Assembly: GCF_041821145.1 (NCBI RefSeq)
Contig: NZ_JBGUBC010000028.1
Location: forward strand, 1-28,731
Length of the DNA: 28,731 nt
Source of the DNA: Halopenitus sp041821145
GTDB lineage: Archaea; Halobacteriota; Halobacteria; Halobacteriales; Haloferacaceae
Direction of reading: 5' to 3'
Part shown: positions 7,057 through 15,780 of the stretch, piece by piece
How the letters are laid out: every line of letters begins with the position of its first letter
How positions within the stretch are numbered: position 1 is the first letter of the stretch
Translations under genes and position numbers: made by a program
Notes under the pieces: model-generated
What the model was told of the DNA's origin: nothing
Databases searched by the model: none
Seen by the model: only the letters and a program-made list of their open reading frames with translations

Positions 7057-7346
7057 TTTATAGGTTGTCCTCTACTGTTTTCCACACGAGAAAACGGTAA
7101 CCGGACAAAAACTCCCAAAATAATACACGGCAGGAATAAATCGTATGTCGCTATATCTAAATCCAGACGGCCAAAGTCACGTTTTCGGGATCTCGATAGC
7201 TACAAACCACTAGCTCCATGATATATTGGGCAGGTTTTCTGCGCTGGTGCAGTGTTACACTCAATTTACTGCGTGGGTAGAATCGGTCGTTGTCGTGACT
7301 AATGTGACACACTGATAGCTCTCGCCGTCACGTCCCCCGGATTGCA

Positions 7347-9101
7347 ATGGAAACAGAAACCACCCCGACGGTGGATGACGACGCCCCCGCCCTGGCGGGG
7401 GCGATCGTCCAGCATGCCGGAGCGGTCTGTGAGACTGCTGATCACCTCTGGCGGGTCCTCGGTCGCGTCTCGATCCCAACGGACGGTCTGACCGACGCCC
7501 GCCAGCAGGCGCAAGTCGCCAACGGCACTGAACCGATGGCGCGTGTCTACCTCTATCAGACGATCTACGACCTCGCCCAGAGCGAGGTCGCAGATCGATT
7601 GGAGGAACGTCCAGCACTCCTAAAAGAGCTAGACTTGGAGACGATACCGTCCCAACAAACCATTTCCTACGCGTGGGAGCAGTTCAGCGAGCAGACCACA
7701 CTGACGCTAGACGCCGCAGCGACGGGTATCGCACGGGAGGCCGTTGACCATGGCGTTATCATGGAAGCACGCGTGCCGATCGTTTCCGACCAAGACGACA
7801 GTGACGAGGATGGGGACGAACCGACAGCAATGCGCGACCACGTCCGTGAACACGGCAGCAAGGTCGTCGAACTCGCCAGGCGGCACGCCTTCGGCGAGTT
7901 CGACTCCCACAGAGCCGCCAACAGAGTCTACGAGGACGAACAGATCCTCGATCTGTTCGCCTCGGCCTGTCTCACGCAAGGCAGTGCGCATTCAGAGGGG
8001 GAAGCTGGGTGGTTTCTCGACGAGAACGATGTCTGTGACGACTCGACGTTCCTGCGAGTGATCAAGCAGTTCGCAATGCCGGCTGATCAAGAGGTGCCCG
8101 TTTCACTCCAAGAGCTACAGATTGAAGACATCGTGGCGTTCACAGAGGTGTTCCGCGAGTCCCTCATGGACGCGTTCGATACAGCAACCGAGAACATCCT
8201 CCAGACGATCCGCTACGAAGATCCATTCGACGACCGCCACGTCGTGGCGGCCGTCGATTTCACGCACGTTCCGTACCACGTCTGGCCGTGGATCGATAAG
8301 GACGAAGAGATTCCGAAGGCGGCGTATCCACCGATGGTCAGCGGGTACATGGACGACGGTGAATTGAAGCACGGCTACACGTTCGCGACGATCACGATCG
8401 TCGGGAACGACGTCCCGATCATCCTGGGGATCGAGGGCGTCAAGGAACACTCCGAGTGGGAACCAGCCGACGCCCCAGCTGACTCGAAAGCAGACGTCGT
8501 TGGGCGTCTGCTTTCGAGAGCCCAGCAGTACGTCGATCTCGACGAAGTGCTGCTGGATCGTGGCTTCTACACGAGGCATGTTCGGGCCGAGATCGACGGT
8601 CGTGGCTTGCTGTACACGATGCCAGTGCCGAAGTACGAGCCAGATTACCGGGCGATCAAGCAGATCAAGAGCAAAGAGGGGGTTGACGCCGCTGTCAATC
8701 ACGATGTCCCCGTCGGGATCGACGGCGACGTCGATCACACCGCCGAGTACCTGTACGTGCCAGCGACCAGTGACGACGCTGAAGGGAACTACGCCGTGTT
8801 CGTCACGAATCGCGATCACGTCGGTCCCGACGAGATCGTGCACGTGACGAATAGCTACAGCCGTCGCTGGGACATCGAAAACCAGTACAAGTCGGTGCAG
8901 TCGTACCTGCCAAAGACCTCCTCAAGGGATTACCGCATTCGGTTGTTCAACTTCACGTTCGCGGCGTTGTTGTACAACCTCTGGCGACTCACCGACTTTC
9001 TGGTGAAAGTCGGCATGGACCGTGAGATCCGATCGCCACCGGTCGTGACCGCCAGGACGTTCGTCCGGGCGGTCGGCCGCTCGCTCCGAGAGGGTGGCTA
9101 A
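7347..9101 (+). CDS. DDE transposase (IS4/ISH3-like superfamily)
   Basis: A 584-residue transposase. The N-terminal ~140 residues are a DNA-binding region (for example ARVYLYQTIYDLAQSEVADR). The RNase H-fold catalytic core shows D304 in AVDFTHVPYH, D404 in LLDRGFYTRH and E511 in YSRRWDIENQYKS, followed by the conserved tail RLFNFTFAALLYNLWRL. A charged insertion (DQDDSDEDGDE) lies near residue 150. The gene starts 169 bp inside the element's left end. It is distantly related to the 572-residue transposases further right (same core motifs, low overall similarity by eye). I cannot fix the ISfinder family name. Confidence 0.88.
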   Translation: METETTPTVDDDAPALAGAIVQHAGAVCETADHLWRVLGRVSIPTDGLTDARQQAQVANGTEPMARVYLYQTIYDLAQSEVADRLEERPALLKELDLETIPSQQTISYAWEQFSEQTTLTLDAAATGIAREAVDHGVIMEARVPIVSDQDDSDEDGDEPTAMRDHVREHGSKVVELARRHAFGEFDSHRAANRVYEDEQILDLFASACLTQGSAHSEGEAGWFLDENDVCDDSTFLRVIKQFAMPADQEVPVSLQELQIEDIVAFTEVFRESLMDAFDTATENILQTIRYEDPFDDRHVVAAVDFTHVPYHVWPWIDKDEEIPKAAYPPMVSGYMDDGELKHGYTFATITIVGNDVPIILGIEGVKEHSEWEPADAPADSKADVVGRLLSRAQQYVDLDEVLLDRGFYTRHVRAEIDGRGLLYTMPVPKYEPDYRAIKQIKSKEGVDAAVNHDVPVGIDGDVDHTAEYLYVPATSDDAEGNYAVFVTNRDHVGPDEIVHVTNSYSRRWDIENQYKSVQSYLPKTSSRDYRIRLFNFTFAALLYNLWRLTDFLVKVGMDREIRSPPVVTARTFVRAVGRSLREGG

Positions 9102-9127
9102 TCACGGGCAGTCATTCCTCGCGCTCG

Positions 9128-9145
9128 CCTGCGGCAAGCCGCAGG
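9128..9145 (+). terminator. GC-rich hairpin after the transposase gene
   Basis: CCTGCGGC, AA, GCCGCAGG is an 18-base perfect palindrome 27 bp after the stop codon. It has no following T-run, so a terminator role is uncertain. It could instead block read-through or be part of the element's end structure. Confidence 0.4.
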
Positions 9146-9305
9146 ACTCGCGTGCTGACCGTGTTATCGGCTGTTGTCCCCCGCCCGAACTGTCTTGTTC
9201 CACCAGCTAGAGATTGACACATACAACGTCCTCCTCTATTGCTCAGATTCTGCCTCATTCGACCGATATTCGTTTGTAGCGCCTCTACATCCCGAAAACG
9301 TGCAA

Positions 9306-9332
9306 AGTTGAGGCTGGTCGTTTCAATGCATA
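9306..9332 (+). repeat. Orphan IS left-end sequence (copy A)
   Basis: AGTTGAGGCTGGTCG plus a short tail ending CAATGCATA matches 20693-20719 with three transitions in 27 bases, and resembles the left end of the IS at 24708. It directly follows the IS at 7178-9302. It is probably a remnant of a 572-residue-transposase type IS. Confidence 0.5.
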
Positions 9333-9400
9333 CGGTTCTCAAATTGCTTTGTAATCGAGAACGACTTCGCCAACAGAGCGATTGTCGCTCCCGTCGGAGA

Positions 9401-10360
9401 CTAATAGTGCGGTTTCACCGACTCGGTTGATTCGAGTCTGTTGTTCCCCGTGAGATGACGGACTAGCGCATCAGTAACCTCTTCACGCTCATGGTGTACC
9501 CAATGTGATGCGTCAGGAAACATCTCTAACTGACCGTCTTCACAGTAGTCAAGGCTTTTTTCCGCCATCGAGGGGCGAAGTGCGATGTCATCTTCTCCCC
9601 AACAAATCAGCATCGGCTGGGTAACGGTGTCGCGTGATGAGCGTTCCGACCGACGGAATCCACGGTACCAGTTAATCCTCGGCTCAATGCCTGAATGCTG
9701 CCAAGCCGCTTTGTAGCGGTTAATCGTTTCTTCGTCGAATGTTCCTTCGTTCGAAGTTATTTCAAGCGAGTCTACCATATTGGCCATATCGTTCCGACGC
9801 AGCATCCACTCGGGGAGTTTCGGTACCTGATAGAACCAGACGTACCAGCTCCGGACGATTTGTTCGAGGCTAGACCGTAAGGTCTCTCGATACACCGTTG
9901 GGTGTGGTACGTTTAGAATTGAAAGATGGTCAACGACAGATGGATGGCGGAGTGCCACGTTCCAAGCGACGAACCCGCCGAAATCGTGTCCGACTACGTG
10001 GGCCGAGTCGCGTCCCTCGCTGTGGATCAATTCGCGCACGTCAGCGACTAATTTCGATTGTCGATAGGCATCAACCTCATCAGGTGCGTCGCTCAGATTA
10101 CAGCCTCGCTGATCCGGAACAACCACACGAAAGCCGGTCTCAACGAGCGGACGGATCTGATCACGCCAGCCGTACCAGAAATCGGGATGTCCGTGCAGAA
10201 GGACAACTAGAGGTGCGTCGGAATCACCGGCAGTGACGACGTGTAACTGTACGCCGTTGATGTTACGATAGGTCGATTCGACATCGTGCCCACTGAGCAA
10301 CGATGCATCAGTCTTTGTAACCGCCTCTGTGGTTATGGCTCTGGGTTTCGTCGTCGACAT
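9401..10360 (-). CDS. Alpha/beta hydrolase, epoxide hydrolase-like
   Basis: A 319-residue cytoplasmic enzyme of the epoxide hydrolase / haloalkane dehalogenase branch. Motifs: the oxyanion-hole region HGHPDFWYGW (56-65), a nucleophile elbow GHDFGG with aspartate D126, a candidate acid at D257/D258 in CWGEDDIAL, and H286 in DASHWVHHE. An aspartate nucleophile rather than serine supports an epoxide or haloalkane substrate. The HGHP motif is typical of epoxide hydrolases. The start at 10360 (MSTTKPRAIT) is favoured over one 18 codons upstream. It lies tail-to-head with the downstream Bat regulator on the same strand, 142 bp apart, so co-regulation is possible. The natural substrate is unknown. 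Confidence 0.85.
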   Translation of the reverse strand: MSTTKPRAITTEAVTKTDASLLSGHDVESTYRNINGVQLHVVTAGDSDAPLVVLLHGHPDFWYGWRDQIRPLVETGFRVVVPDQRGCNLSDAPDEVDAYRQSKLVADVRELIHSEGRDSAHVVGHDFGGFVAWNVALRHPSVVDHLSILNVPHPTVYRETLRSSLEQIVRSWYVWFYQVPKLPEWMLRRNDMANMVDSLEITSNEGTFDEETINRYKAAWQHSGIEPRINWYRGFRRSERSSRDTVTQPMLICWGEDDIALRPSMAEKSLDYCEDGQLEMFPDASHWVHHEREEVTDALVRHLTGNNRLESTESVKPHY

Positions 10361-10502
10361 CGTGTTCCCGTGGAGGGAAATACGCGACAAAGCTGAATAC
10401 GAGGACTGCCGCATCGGTGTGGCTGCTTATATATCCCGAAGCTTCTGCCTACTGTACGGTGGGAATCTCACCGACGCTACGATTAGTGAGAGAAGACCAA
10501 AA

Positions 10503-11159
10503 TTAGTGAACGAGCTCGCTGAACACGCGTTCTTCAGCTTTCCGAAGGTGCTCACCGACTGTTCCGGGAGAAATCCCGACAATCTCGCTGATGTCTTCGA
10601 GTGACGCTTGGCGGGGTTCACGATAATATCCTAGATCAACTGCTGTCTCAAGCACTTCTTCCTGCCTCGGTGTAATCATCCTATTGAGCGATGATTTGTC
10701 GGAATCATAATCACCCATCTCAAGGACTTCGAACGTGAGTTGATCCATCTCCTCGGCGTATTCGTATAATTGACTGAACGTTTCGTCAGTTCCCAGGTAA
10801 GTGATTTTAAGATGATTATCGGACGTGAAGTGAATCGGGGTCTCGATAACCAGCAGTGATTCCTGTTGCAACTTAAGCGACTGGCGAACCGATTCTGTCG
10901 GTTCGAATTGGCTCACAGCCATCCACCGATCTTTGCCCGCGGTGAGGTAACTGATGACATAAGACGAGTCCTCCATAATCTGTTTGTACCGCTCCTTACT
11001 GCCGCTTGCCTCGGCAAACAGGAGGACAGTCTCATCATCAAGAAGCTCAAGATGATGGATAGCCCGCCGCCTGATCGACGGGTCATCCGTCAGTTCCTCT
11101 CCGAGTGGATGGAATGCCGCCCCTCCATCTGGTTTGACTAACGTAGTGAGGTATCGCAT
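10503..11159 (-). CDS. Bat-type (bacterio-opsin activator) HTH regulator
   Basis: A 218-residue haloarchaeal transcription regulator. The C-terminal HTH_10 domain is clear: ITPRQEEVLETAVDLGYY followed by REPRQASLEDISEIVGIS and PGTVGEHLRKAEERV. The N-terminal ~150 residues form the mixed sensor region seen in this family, with no recognisable GAF or PAS motif. The ATG at 11159 is preferred because the intergenic promoter and palindromes lie just upstream. It is transcribed away from nuoCD across a 114-bp shared regulatory region, and sits upstream of the hydrolase gene. It probably controls one or both. Confidence 0.88.
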   Translation of the reverse strand: MRYLTTLVKPDGGAAFHPLGEELTDDPSIRRRAIHHLELLDDETVLLFAEASGSKERYKQIMEDSSYVISYLTAGKDRWMAVSQFEPTESVRQSLKLQQESLLVIETPIHFTSDNHLKITYLGTDETFSQLYEYAEEMDQLTFEVLEMGDYDSDKSSLNRMITPRQEEVLETAVDLGYYREPRQASLEDISEIVGISPGTVGEHLRKAEERVFSELVH

Positions 11160-11172
11160 AGCGTCAACCAAA

Positions 11173-11211
11173 ACTGCGCGCAGTAAAATACCTCGGTGAT
11201 CGAGGTTTAAA
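11173..11211. promoter_or_regulatory. Divergent promoter with two palindromes between bat-type gene and nuoCD
   Basis: ACTGCGCGCAGT (11173-11184) is a perfect 12-bp palindrome. ACCTCG (11190-11195) and CGAGGT (11201-11206) form a second inverted repeat with a 5-base spacer. TTTAAA (11206-11211), itself palindromic, could serve as TATA box in both directions: it lies about 50 nt from one ATG (11159) and about 60 nt from the other (11274). The arrangement suggests autoregulation plus control of nuoCD by the HTH protein. Confidence 0.55.
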
Positions 11212-11273
11212 TCACACCACTGGTGAGGCAGCGTGGCTACGGAACTATACTGAGAACTGACAGCCGAAGGACG

Positions 11274-12914
11274 ATGCAACAGCAACAGTCCTCGACCGCC
11301 AACCGACTCGTGGACGAGGCGGTCACAGCCCTCCCCGACGATGTCATCGTCAGCTGTGACTCACACCAGAACGCCCCCGCGCTCGTGATTCGAGCCGATC
11401 ACGTCCAGAAGGCACTCTCGACGCTTCGCTCGGAAGTCGGATTTGACCACTGCTCGTGTGTAACCGCCCAAGAGTACGACGACCGCTTCGAGACAGTGTA
11501 TCATCTTACCAGCTACGATGACCGGACGCGTGAGTTATCGGTCATCGTTCCGACGACGAAGGACAACCCGATCAGCGAGTCAGCTGCACCTGTCTACCGG
11601 ACAGCGGAGTGGCACGAACGGGAGGCCTACGACCTCGTGGGTATCGAGTACGAAGACCATCCCGATCTCCGGCGCATTCTGCTCCCGCAGACGTGGCAAG
11701 GACACCCGCTCCAGAACGACTACGATCAGACCCAGTCGCAGATCGTGACGCTGCGCGAGCACGCCAACCCTCTTCAAGATGATACTCAGCAGGGAGACAC
11801 GATGTTCCTCAACATCGGGCCCCACCATCCGTCGACCCACGGCGTGCTTCACCTTGAGGTGGTTCTCGACGGCGAACAGGTGGCCGATGTCGAGCCGGAT
11901 ATCGGGTATATTCATCGGTGTGAGGAACAGATGTGCCAGCAGGGAACCTACCGCCACCAGATTATGCCGTACCCCGACCGATGGGATTGGGGTGGGGCGG
12001 GCCTGCTCAACGAGTGGGCCTACGCCCGCGTCATCGAGGACCTAGCCGGTATCGAAGTCCCCGAGTATGCGCAGGTCATCCGGACGATGAGCGCCGAGCT
12101 GTCACGCATCCTCTCGCACTTGCTATTCACTGCGATGTATGCATTAGACGTCAGTGGCGAGTTCAACGCTACCTTCATGTACGGTTTCCGGGACCGGGAA
12201 ATCGTTCAGGACTTCTTAGAGGATCTCACCGGCCAACGGATGATGTTCAACTACTTCCGGGTCGGCGGCGTCGTCTGGGACATCCCCGAACCCCGCGAGG
12301 AGTTCTTTGATAATGTGCGCTCTTTCATTGACGATCTTCCGCAGAAGCTCGACGAGTATCACGACCTGCTGACGAGCAATGAAGTCCTCCAGGTCCGTTG
12401 TGTCGACACCGGTAAGTTACTGCCGGAGGTTGCAAAGCAATACGGTTGCACGGGCCCGGTCGCTCGCGGCTCCGGCATCGACTACGATCTCAGACGAGAC
12501 GACTCTTACGGCTACTACGACCGGCTAGAGTGGGACGTCGTCACTGAGGACGGGTGTGACAACTTTGCTCGCGTACTCGTCCGGCTGCGGGAGATCGAAG
12601 AATCGGCGTCCATCGTCGAACAGTGCGTCGACCTTCTCGAAGACTGGCCAAGAGAAGAACGTACGTGTCAAGCTAACGTTCCGCGGACACTGAAGCCGTC
12701 CGGCGAGTGCTACAGAGCCGTTGAGGGAGCCAAGGGGGAGCTCGGTATCTACATCCGCGCCGACGGCACCGAAACTCCCGCACGGTTCAAGATTCGCGGG
12801 CCGTCGTTCTCGAACCTGTCGGCGCTTCCACCGATGGCGAACGGCGAGTTCGTTGCTGACCTTGTTGCGACTCTCGGGAGTCTCGACACCATCATGGGGG
12901 AGGTGGACCGGTGA
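11274..12914 (+). CDS. nuoCD: NADH-quinone oxidoreductase subunit C/D fusion (NuoCD paralogue)
   Basis: A 546-residue fusion of the peripheral-arm subunits of respiratory complex I. Residues ~1-160 are the NuoC (30 kDa) part, with YRTAEWHEREAYDLVGIEY and DHPDLRRILLP. The NuoD (49 kDa) part starts near residue 177: GPHHPSTHGVLHLEVVLDG, IGYIHRCEEQMC, RHQIMPYPDRWDWGG, GRM-like region GQRMMFNYFRVGG, and the C-terminal PMANGEFVADLVATLGS with EVDR. It has no NiFe-hydrogenase CxxC ligands, so it belongs to complex I and not to a hydrogenase. The rest of the nuo operon is absent here, so this is a stray or paralogous subunit. Its stop overlaps the next start (GTGA). Confidence 0.92.
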   Translation: MQQQQSSTANRLVDEAVTALPDDVIVSCDSHQNAPALVIRADHVQKALSTLRSEVGFDHCSCVTAQEYDDRFETVYHLTSYDDRTRELSVIVPTTKDNPISESAAPVYRTAEWHEREAYDLVGIEYEDHPDLRRILLPQTWQGHPLQNDYDQTQSQIVTLREHANPLQDDTQQGDTMFLNIGPHHPSTHGVLHLEVVLDGEQVADVEPDIGYIHRCEEQMCQQGTYRHQIMPYPDRWDWGGAGLLNEWAYARVIEDLAGIEVPEYAQVIRTMSAELSRILSHLLFTAMYALDVSGEFNATFMYGFRDREIVQDFLEDLTGQRMMFNYFRVGGVVWDIPEPREEFFDNVRSFIDDLPQKLDEYHDLLTSNEVLQVRCVDTGKLLPEVAKQYGCTGPVARGSGIDYDLRRDDSYGYYDRLEWDVVTEDGCDNFARVLVRLREIEESASIVEQCVDLLEDWPREERTCQANVPRTLKPSGECYRAVEGAKGELGIYIRADGTETPARFKIRGPSFSNLSALPPMANGEFVADLVATLGSLDTIMGEVDR

Positions 12915-13210
12915 CCATGACTGCCTCGATACTGTTGGGGACCGACGCCCACCAACAGGTGACCTGCATTGCCTGCGGCGAGACAGTCGCCCGCGAGGAC
13001 GCCCGTGAGTACGACAAATGCGGTGACCGCTGGAGCCGCGAAGGAAAGGAGTTCGAGTACCTCTGTAAGCCCTGTTACCAGGATTGCTGTCACCAGAACC
13101 GGGACGGGCTGGAGGAAACCCTTATGGCGGCCAACGCCGGCCGAACCGACCGCAAAACGTTCCTCAGACAGTACTGCGAACTGACAGCCGACAACACTAA
13201 TCCCAGTTGA
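12911..13210 (+). CDS. Small cysteine-rich zinc-ribbon protein
   Basis: A 99-residue protein starting at GTG (12911) that overlaps the nuoCD stop; an ATG at 12917 is the alternative. It has CIACGE (two cysteines spaced by two), a further cysteine at YDKCGD, and CKPCYQDCCHQN, enough for one or two zinc sites. The C-terminal third is helical and basic-acidic (GRTDRKTFLRQYCEL). Small zinc-ribbon proteins of this type occur in haloarchaeal gene clusters, but I do not know a function. Translational coupling implies it works with the NuoCD-like protein. Confidence 0.75.
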   Translation: MTMTASILLGTDAHQQVTCIACGETVAREDAREYDKCGDRWSREGKEFEYLCKPCYQDCCHQNRDGLEETLMAANAGRTDRKTFLRQYCELTADNTNPS

Positions 13211-13223
13211 GAAATTGAAATAG

Positions 13224-13904
13224 ATGACTTCCAATCACCAACCTCACCGAAACGATACCGACCCCGCATCGAACCGACCGATGTCGGTCTCGGAGATAGA
13301 GGAATCGTACGCCGAGTACGCCGACCGAATGCATCGGTTTGAATGGCTCGACCGTCTCTTCATCGGCCGCTACCGGCAAGCACAATTCGGCGACGTTGAC
13401 GGAAAAGTATTAGATGTCGCATGCGGTATCGGTACGAACTTCCGGTATCTGCCCGAGACAGTCGAGATCGTCGGGATCGACATCAGCCCGGAGATGCTGG
13501 CAAACGCTGAGAAGCGCCTCACCAAGTTAGGCATGGAAGGAACCCTTCGAGAGATGAACGCACAGGATCTGGAATTCCCCGACAACAGTTTCGATACAGT
13601 AATCTCCGCGCTGTCTACGTGCACGTTCCCCGACCCGATTGCTGCACTACGGGAAATGAACCGAGTCTGCAAGCCGGACGGGACGATCCACCTCGTCGAA
13701 CACGGCCGGAGTGACGTGGGGGCGATTGCTCGATTTCAAGATTGGCGTGCCGATGCTCACTATGCGCAGAGCGGCTGCCGCTGGACGCAAGAACCACGCG
13801 AAGTTGTCGAATCGGCAGGACTCTCAGTCAAGGAAACGACAACGGGACTGTTCGGTGTGATCACTACCTTCGAGATAACTCCTGACCAAGGTGTCGAACA
13901 ATGA
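13224..13904 (+). CDS. Class I SAM-dependent methyltransferase (UbiE/Methyltransf_11 type)
   Basis: A 226-residue enzyme that would transfer a methyl group from S-adenosylmethionine to a small molecule. Motif I is VLDVACGIGTNFRYL, followed by the acidic end of strand 2 (IVGIDISPEML), motif II region NAQDLEFPDNSFDTVISALS and the post-motif DGTIHLVEHG. The frame opens at 13224, 13 bp after the zinc-ribbon gene; MSVSEIEES at 13281 is a possible later start. The C-terminal CRWTQEPREVVESAG region resembles lipid- and quinone-type methyltransferases. The stop overlaps the next gene by 4 bases (ATGA). The substrate is unknown. Confidence 0.88.
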   Translation: MTSNHQPHRNDTDPASNRPMSVSEIEESYAEYADRMHRFEWLDRLFIGRYRQAQFGDVDGKVLDVACGIGTNFRYLPETVEIVGIDISPEMLANAEKRLTKLGMEGTLREMNAQDLEFPDNSFDTVISALSTCTFPDPIAALREMNRVCKPDGTIHLVEHGRSDVGAIARFQDWRADAHYAQSGCRWTQEPREVVESAGLSVKETTTGLFGVITTFEITPDQGVEQ

Positions 13905-14221
13905 TCGAGTTCTCCTCTGGCGCGTTGCCATGGCTCGCCGCCGGAATCCTCCTACTGATCCTAGGTGTCCTGATCAAGTTCCGCGGGTGGCTGTTTCTCC
14001 TCGCAGGCTACGACGAATCTTCTTCCGTCCCAGACAACGTGGTACAGGACATAGCAGGGAACACCGTTCTCCGCGTCAGTATCGCCGCTCTCGTGGTCGG
14101 CGTCCTCATATCCGTGATGAACCCCCCGTCGTATCTCGACGTCCTAGTTGGAATCGTGATTGTACTGGACATGCTACGAATGATCTACCGATTGAACACG
14201 TGGTCACCACAGGCAGCCTAA
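13901..14221 (+). CDS. Small membrane protein with three predicted transmembrane helices
   Basis: A 106-residue protein with hydrophobic segments LAAGILLLILGVLIKF, VLRVSIAALVVGVLISV and LDVLVGIVIVLDMLRMIY. The first loop contains FRGWLFLLAGYDESS. Short DUF-type membrane proteins with this GW-x-LLAGYD pattern occur widely, function unknown. It starts inside the end of the methyltransferase gene (ATGA overlap), so it belongs to the same operon. Confidence 0.8.
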   Translation: MIEFSSGALPWLAAGILLLILGVLIKFRGWLFLLAGYDESSSVPDNVVQDIAGNTVLRVSIAALVVGVLISVMNPPSYLDVLVGIVIVLDMLRMIYRLNTWSPQAA

Positions 14222-14325
14222 CACGATGGTGATAACTTCCCGACGGCCGGATGGATATGCTGTTCGCGCACCGTGGCGTCATCCCCCCGAATTGCTTTCC
14301 CGGTTTGACTCCTGCTCATCGCATA

Positions 14326-15780
14326 ATGACTGATCTGCTGATCCACGACGCAATCGTCGTCACGGTAAACTCAGAGAATCAAATTCTCCAAAACGGCACC
14401 ATTCGGGTGGCCGACGGAGCCATTTCGGCCGTCGAAACAACTGAGCCTGGAGACCGGGACTCGACTGCGGAGCACGTGATCGATGCTAGCGGCAAGGTCG
14501 TGATTCCCGGGCTTATTGACGCCCACCGCCACACCGATTTCACGCTCGTCCAAGGCTTGTTCAGCGACCTCGACGCCACTGAACTACTCAAAGAAGCTTT
14601 CGCGTTGTACCACACCGCTGAACCGACCTTTGGCGAATCGTTCTTCGACGCCGCGTGGCAACTCGCCTGCCTGCGTCAACTCACGCACGGCGTCACGACC
14701 GTCAACGCGATGGATTTCACGCCAGAGCTCGGAGCAGAAGCCATCGGCGAGAGCGGATTACGTGGTATGATCGGGCCGGAACTCGCAGATTTTCTTGACC
14801 CCGCGTCCGCTGATGAGCAACTCGTAGAGGCCCGGCGATTCATCGAAACGTGTCACGATACCTACGACGGGCGAGTCACCGCGAGTATCGCACCGGGTGG
14901 TGAAGCGGGTTGTTCGCGGGAACTCTGGGAAGGTGTAGCTGAACTTCGGGCCGACTATCCCGACTTGCGGCTCCATACTCACCTGTACGACTCCGCTGAA
15001 GCAAATACGATGGCGGCGGGCAGTGGTGCTGACGACCCGCTGGACTTGCTTGACCAGTTCGATCTCCTCGATGAGCGAACGCTGCTAACCCATTTGCTTC
15101 ACGCGGATCGGGACGATGCACGACGGATCGCTGATGCCGGCGCGCACGTGCTTCACTGTCCAACCGTGTACAGTTACTTCCAAGCTGGGAGACAAACCTG
15201 GTTCCCGCTCCCGGCGCTCCAAGAGTTCGACACGAACGTCGTCATCGGCCTTGACGATCCGTTCTGGTTCGACTCCTGGGATCTCATTCAGGAAGCCAAA
15301 CACGCCCGGTTACTAGCGAACTTCGAGTATGGAGCACAGCAATGGTCCTCGTACGACCTCCTCAAAATGCTCACCATCAAGGCCGCACGCGCACTCGGCC
15401 TCGACGACCAGATCGGGAGTCTCGAACCGGGAAAGCGTGCCGACCTCGTCGTCATCGACGTAGATACCCCGCGCCACCAACCGTACAGCAATCTCCCCTC
15501 AGTACTGATGAACACCGTCACCGCAGGCGACGTGGAGACAGTCGTCGTCAACGGTGAGATTCTGATGGAGGAACGGTCAGTCGAATCAATGGATGTCGAG
15601 AAGGTTCGCGCAGCCGCAACGCGGGAGCGAGAACGCCTCCAGACGCGTACCGGCTGGGAGACCTCCCTCGCCGGCAGTACGCCGCCAGACAACTCGATAC
15701 TTCGACGCATCTCTGCACGACCCCTGCTGCGAGCGGTAACACAGTACGGCCGCGGCTTTCTCAACCAACACATTCGGTGA
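14326..15780 (+). CDS. Amidohydrolase family protein (deaminase/chlorohydrolase-like)
   Basis: A 484-residue metal-dependent hydrolase. The N-terminal beta strands carry VIPGLIDAHRHTD with metal ligands H67 and H69. Further candidate ligands are H217/H219 in LRLHTHLYD, H256 in LLTHLLHAD and D310 in VVIGLDDPFW. The C-terminus has the family signature IGSLEPGKRADLVVID and a beta-sandwich strand VETVVVNGEIL. This domain order matches the cytosine deaminase / SAH-deaminase / chlorohydrolase superfamily, usually acting on nitrogen-containing rings. The start at 14326 gives the usual family N-terminus (MTDLLIHDAIVV). It lies 104 bp after the membrane-protein gene and may be the last gene of the operon. 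The substrate is not predictable by eye. Confidence 0.88.
   Translation: MTDLLIHDAIVVTVNSENQILQNGTIRVADGAISAVETTEPGDRDSTAEHVIDASGKVVIPGLIDAHRHTDFTLVQGLFSDLDATELLKEAFALYHTAEPTFGESFFDAAWQLACLRQLTHGVTTVNAMDFTPELGAEAIGESGLRGMIGPELADFLDPASADEQLVEARRFIETCHDTYDGRVTASIAPGGEAGCSRELWEGVAELRADYPDLRLHTHLYDSAEANTMAAGSGADDPLDLLDQFDLLDERTLLTHLLHADRDDARRIADAGAHVLHCPTVYSYFQAGRQTWFPLPALQEFDTNVVIGLDDPFWFDSWDLIQEAKHARLLANFEYGAQQWSSYDLLKMLTIKAARALGLDDQIGSLEPGKRADLVVIDVDTPRHQPYSNLPSVLMNTVTAGDVETVVVNGEILMEERSVESMDVEKVRAAATRERERLQTRTGWETSLAGSTPPDNSILRRISARPLLRAVTQYGRGFLNQHIR

Larger units (their letters stand above)
7178..9302 (+). mobile_element. Complete insertion sequence with terminal inverted repeats and 6-bp target duplication
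   Basis: The left end starts CACGTTTTCGGGAT (7178-7191) and the right end finishes ATCCCGAAAACGTG (9289-9302), a perfect 14-bp inverted repeat that continues imperfectly for about 33 bp (both sides share GCTACAAAC in terminal orientation). The hexamer CAAAGT flanks the element at 7172-7177 and 9303-9308. The 2125-bp element holds one transposase gene and is probably intact. The sequence right of it matches the left end of another IS type in this window, so it apparently inserted into an IS remnant. Confidence 0.88.

Noticed and set aside
8115..8843. 242-codon minus-strand frame inside the transposase gene
   Set aside because: It is a shadow of the 584-residue transposase, whose DDE motifs are on the plus strand.
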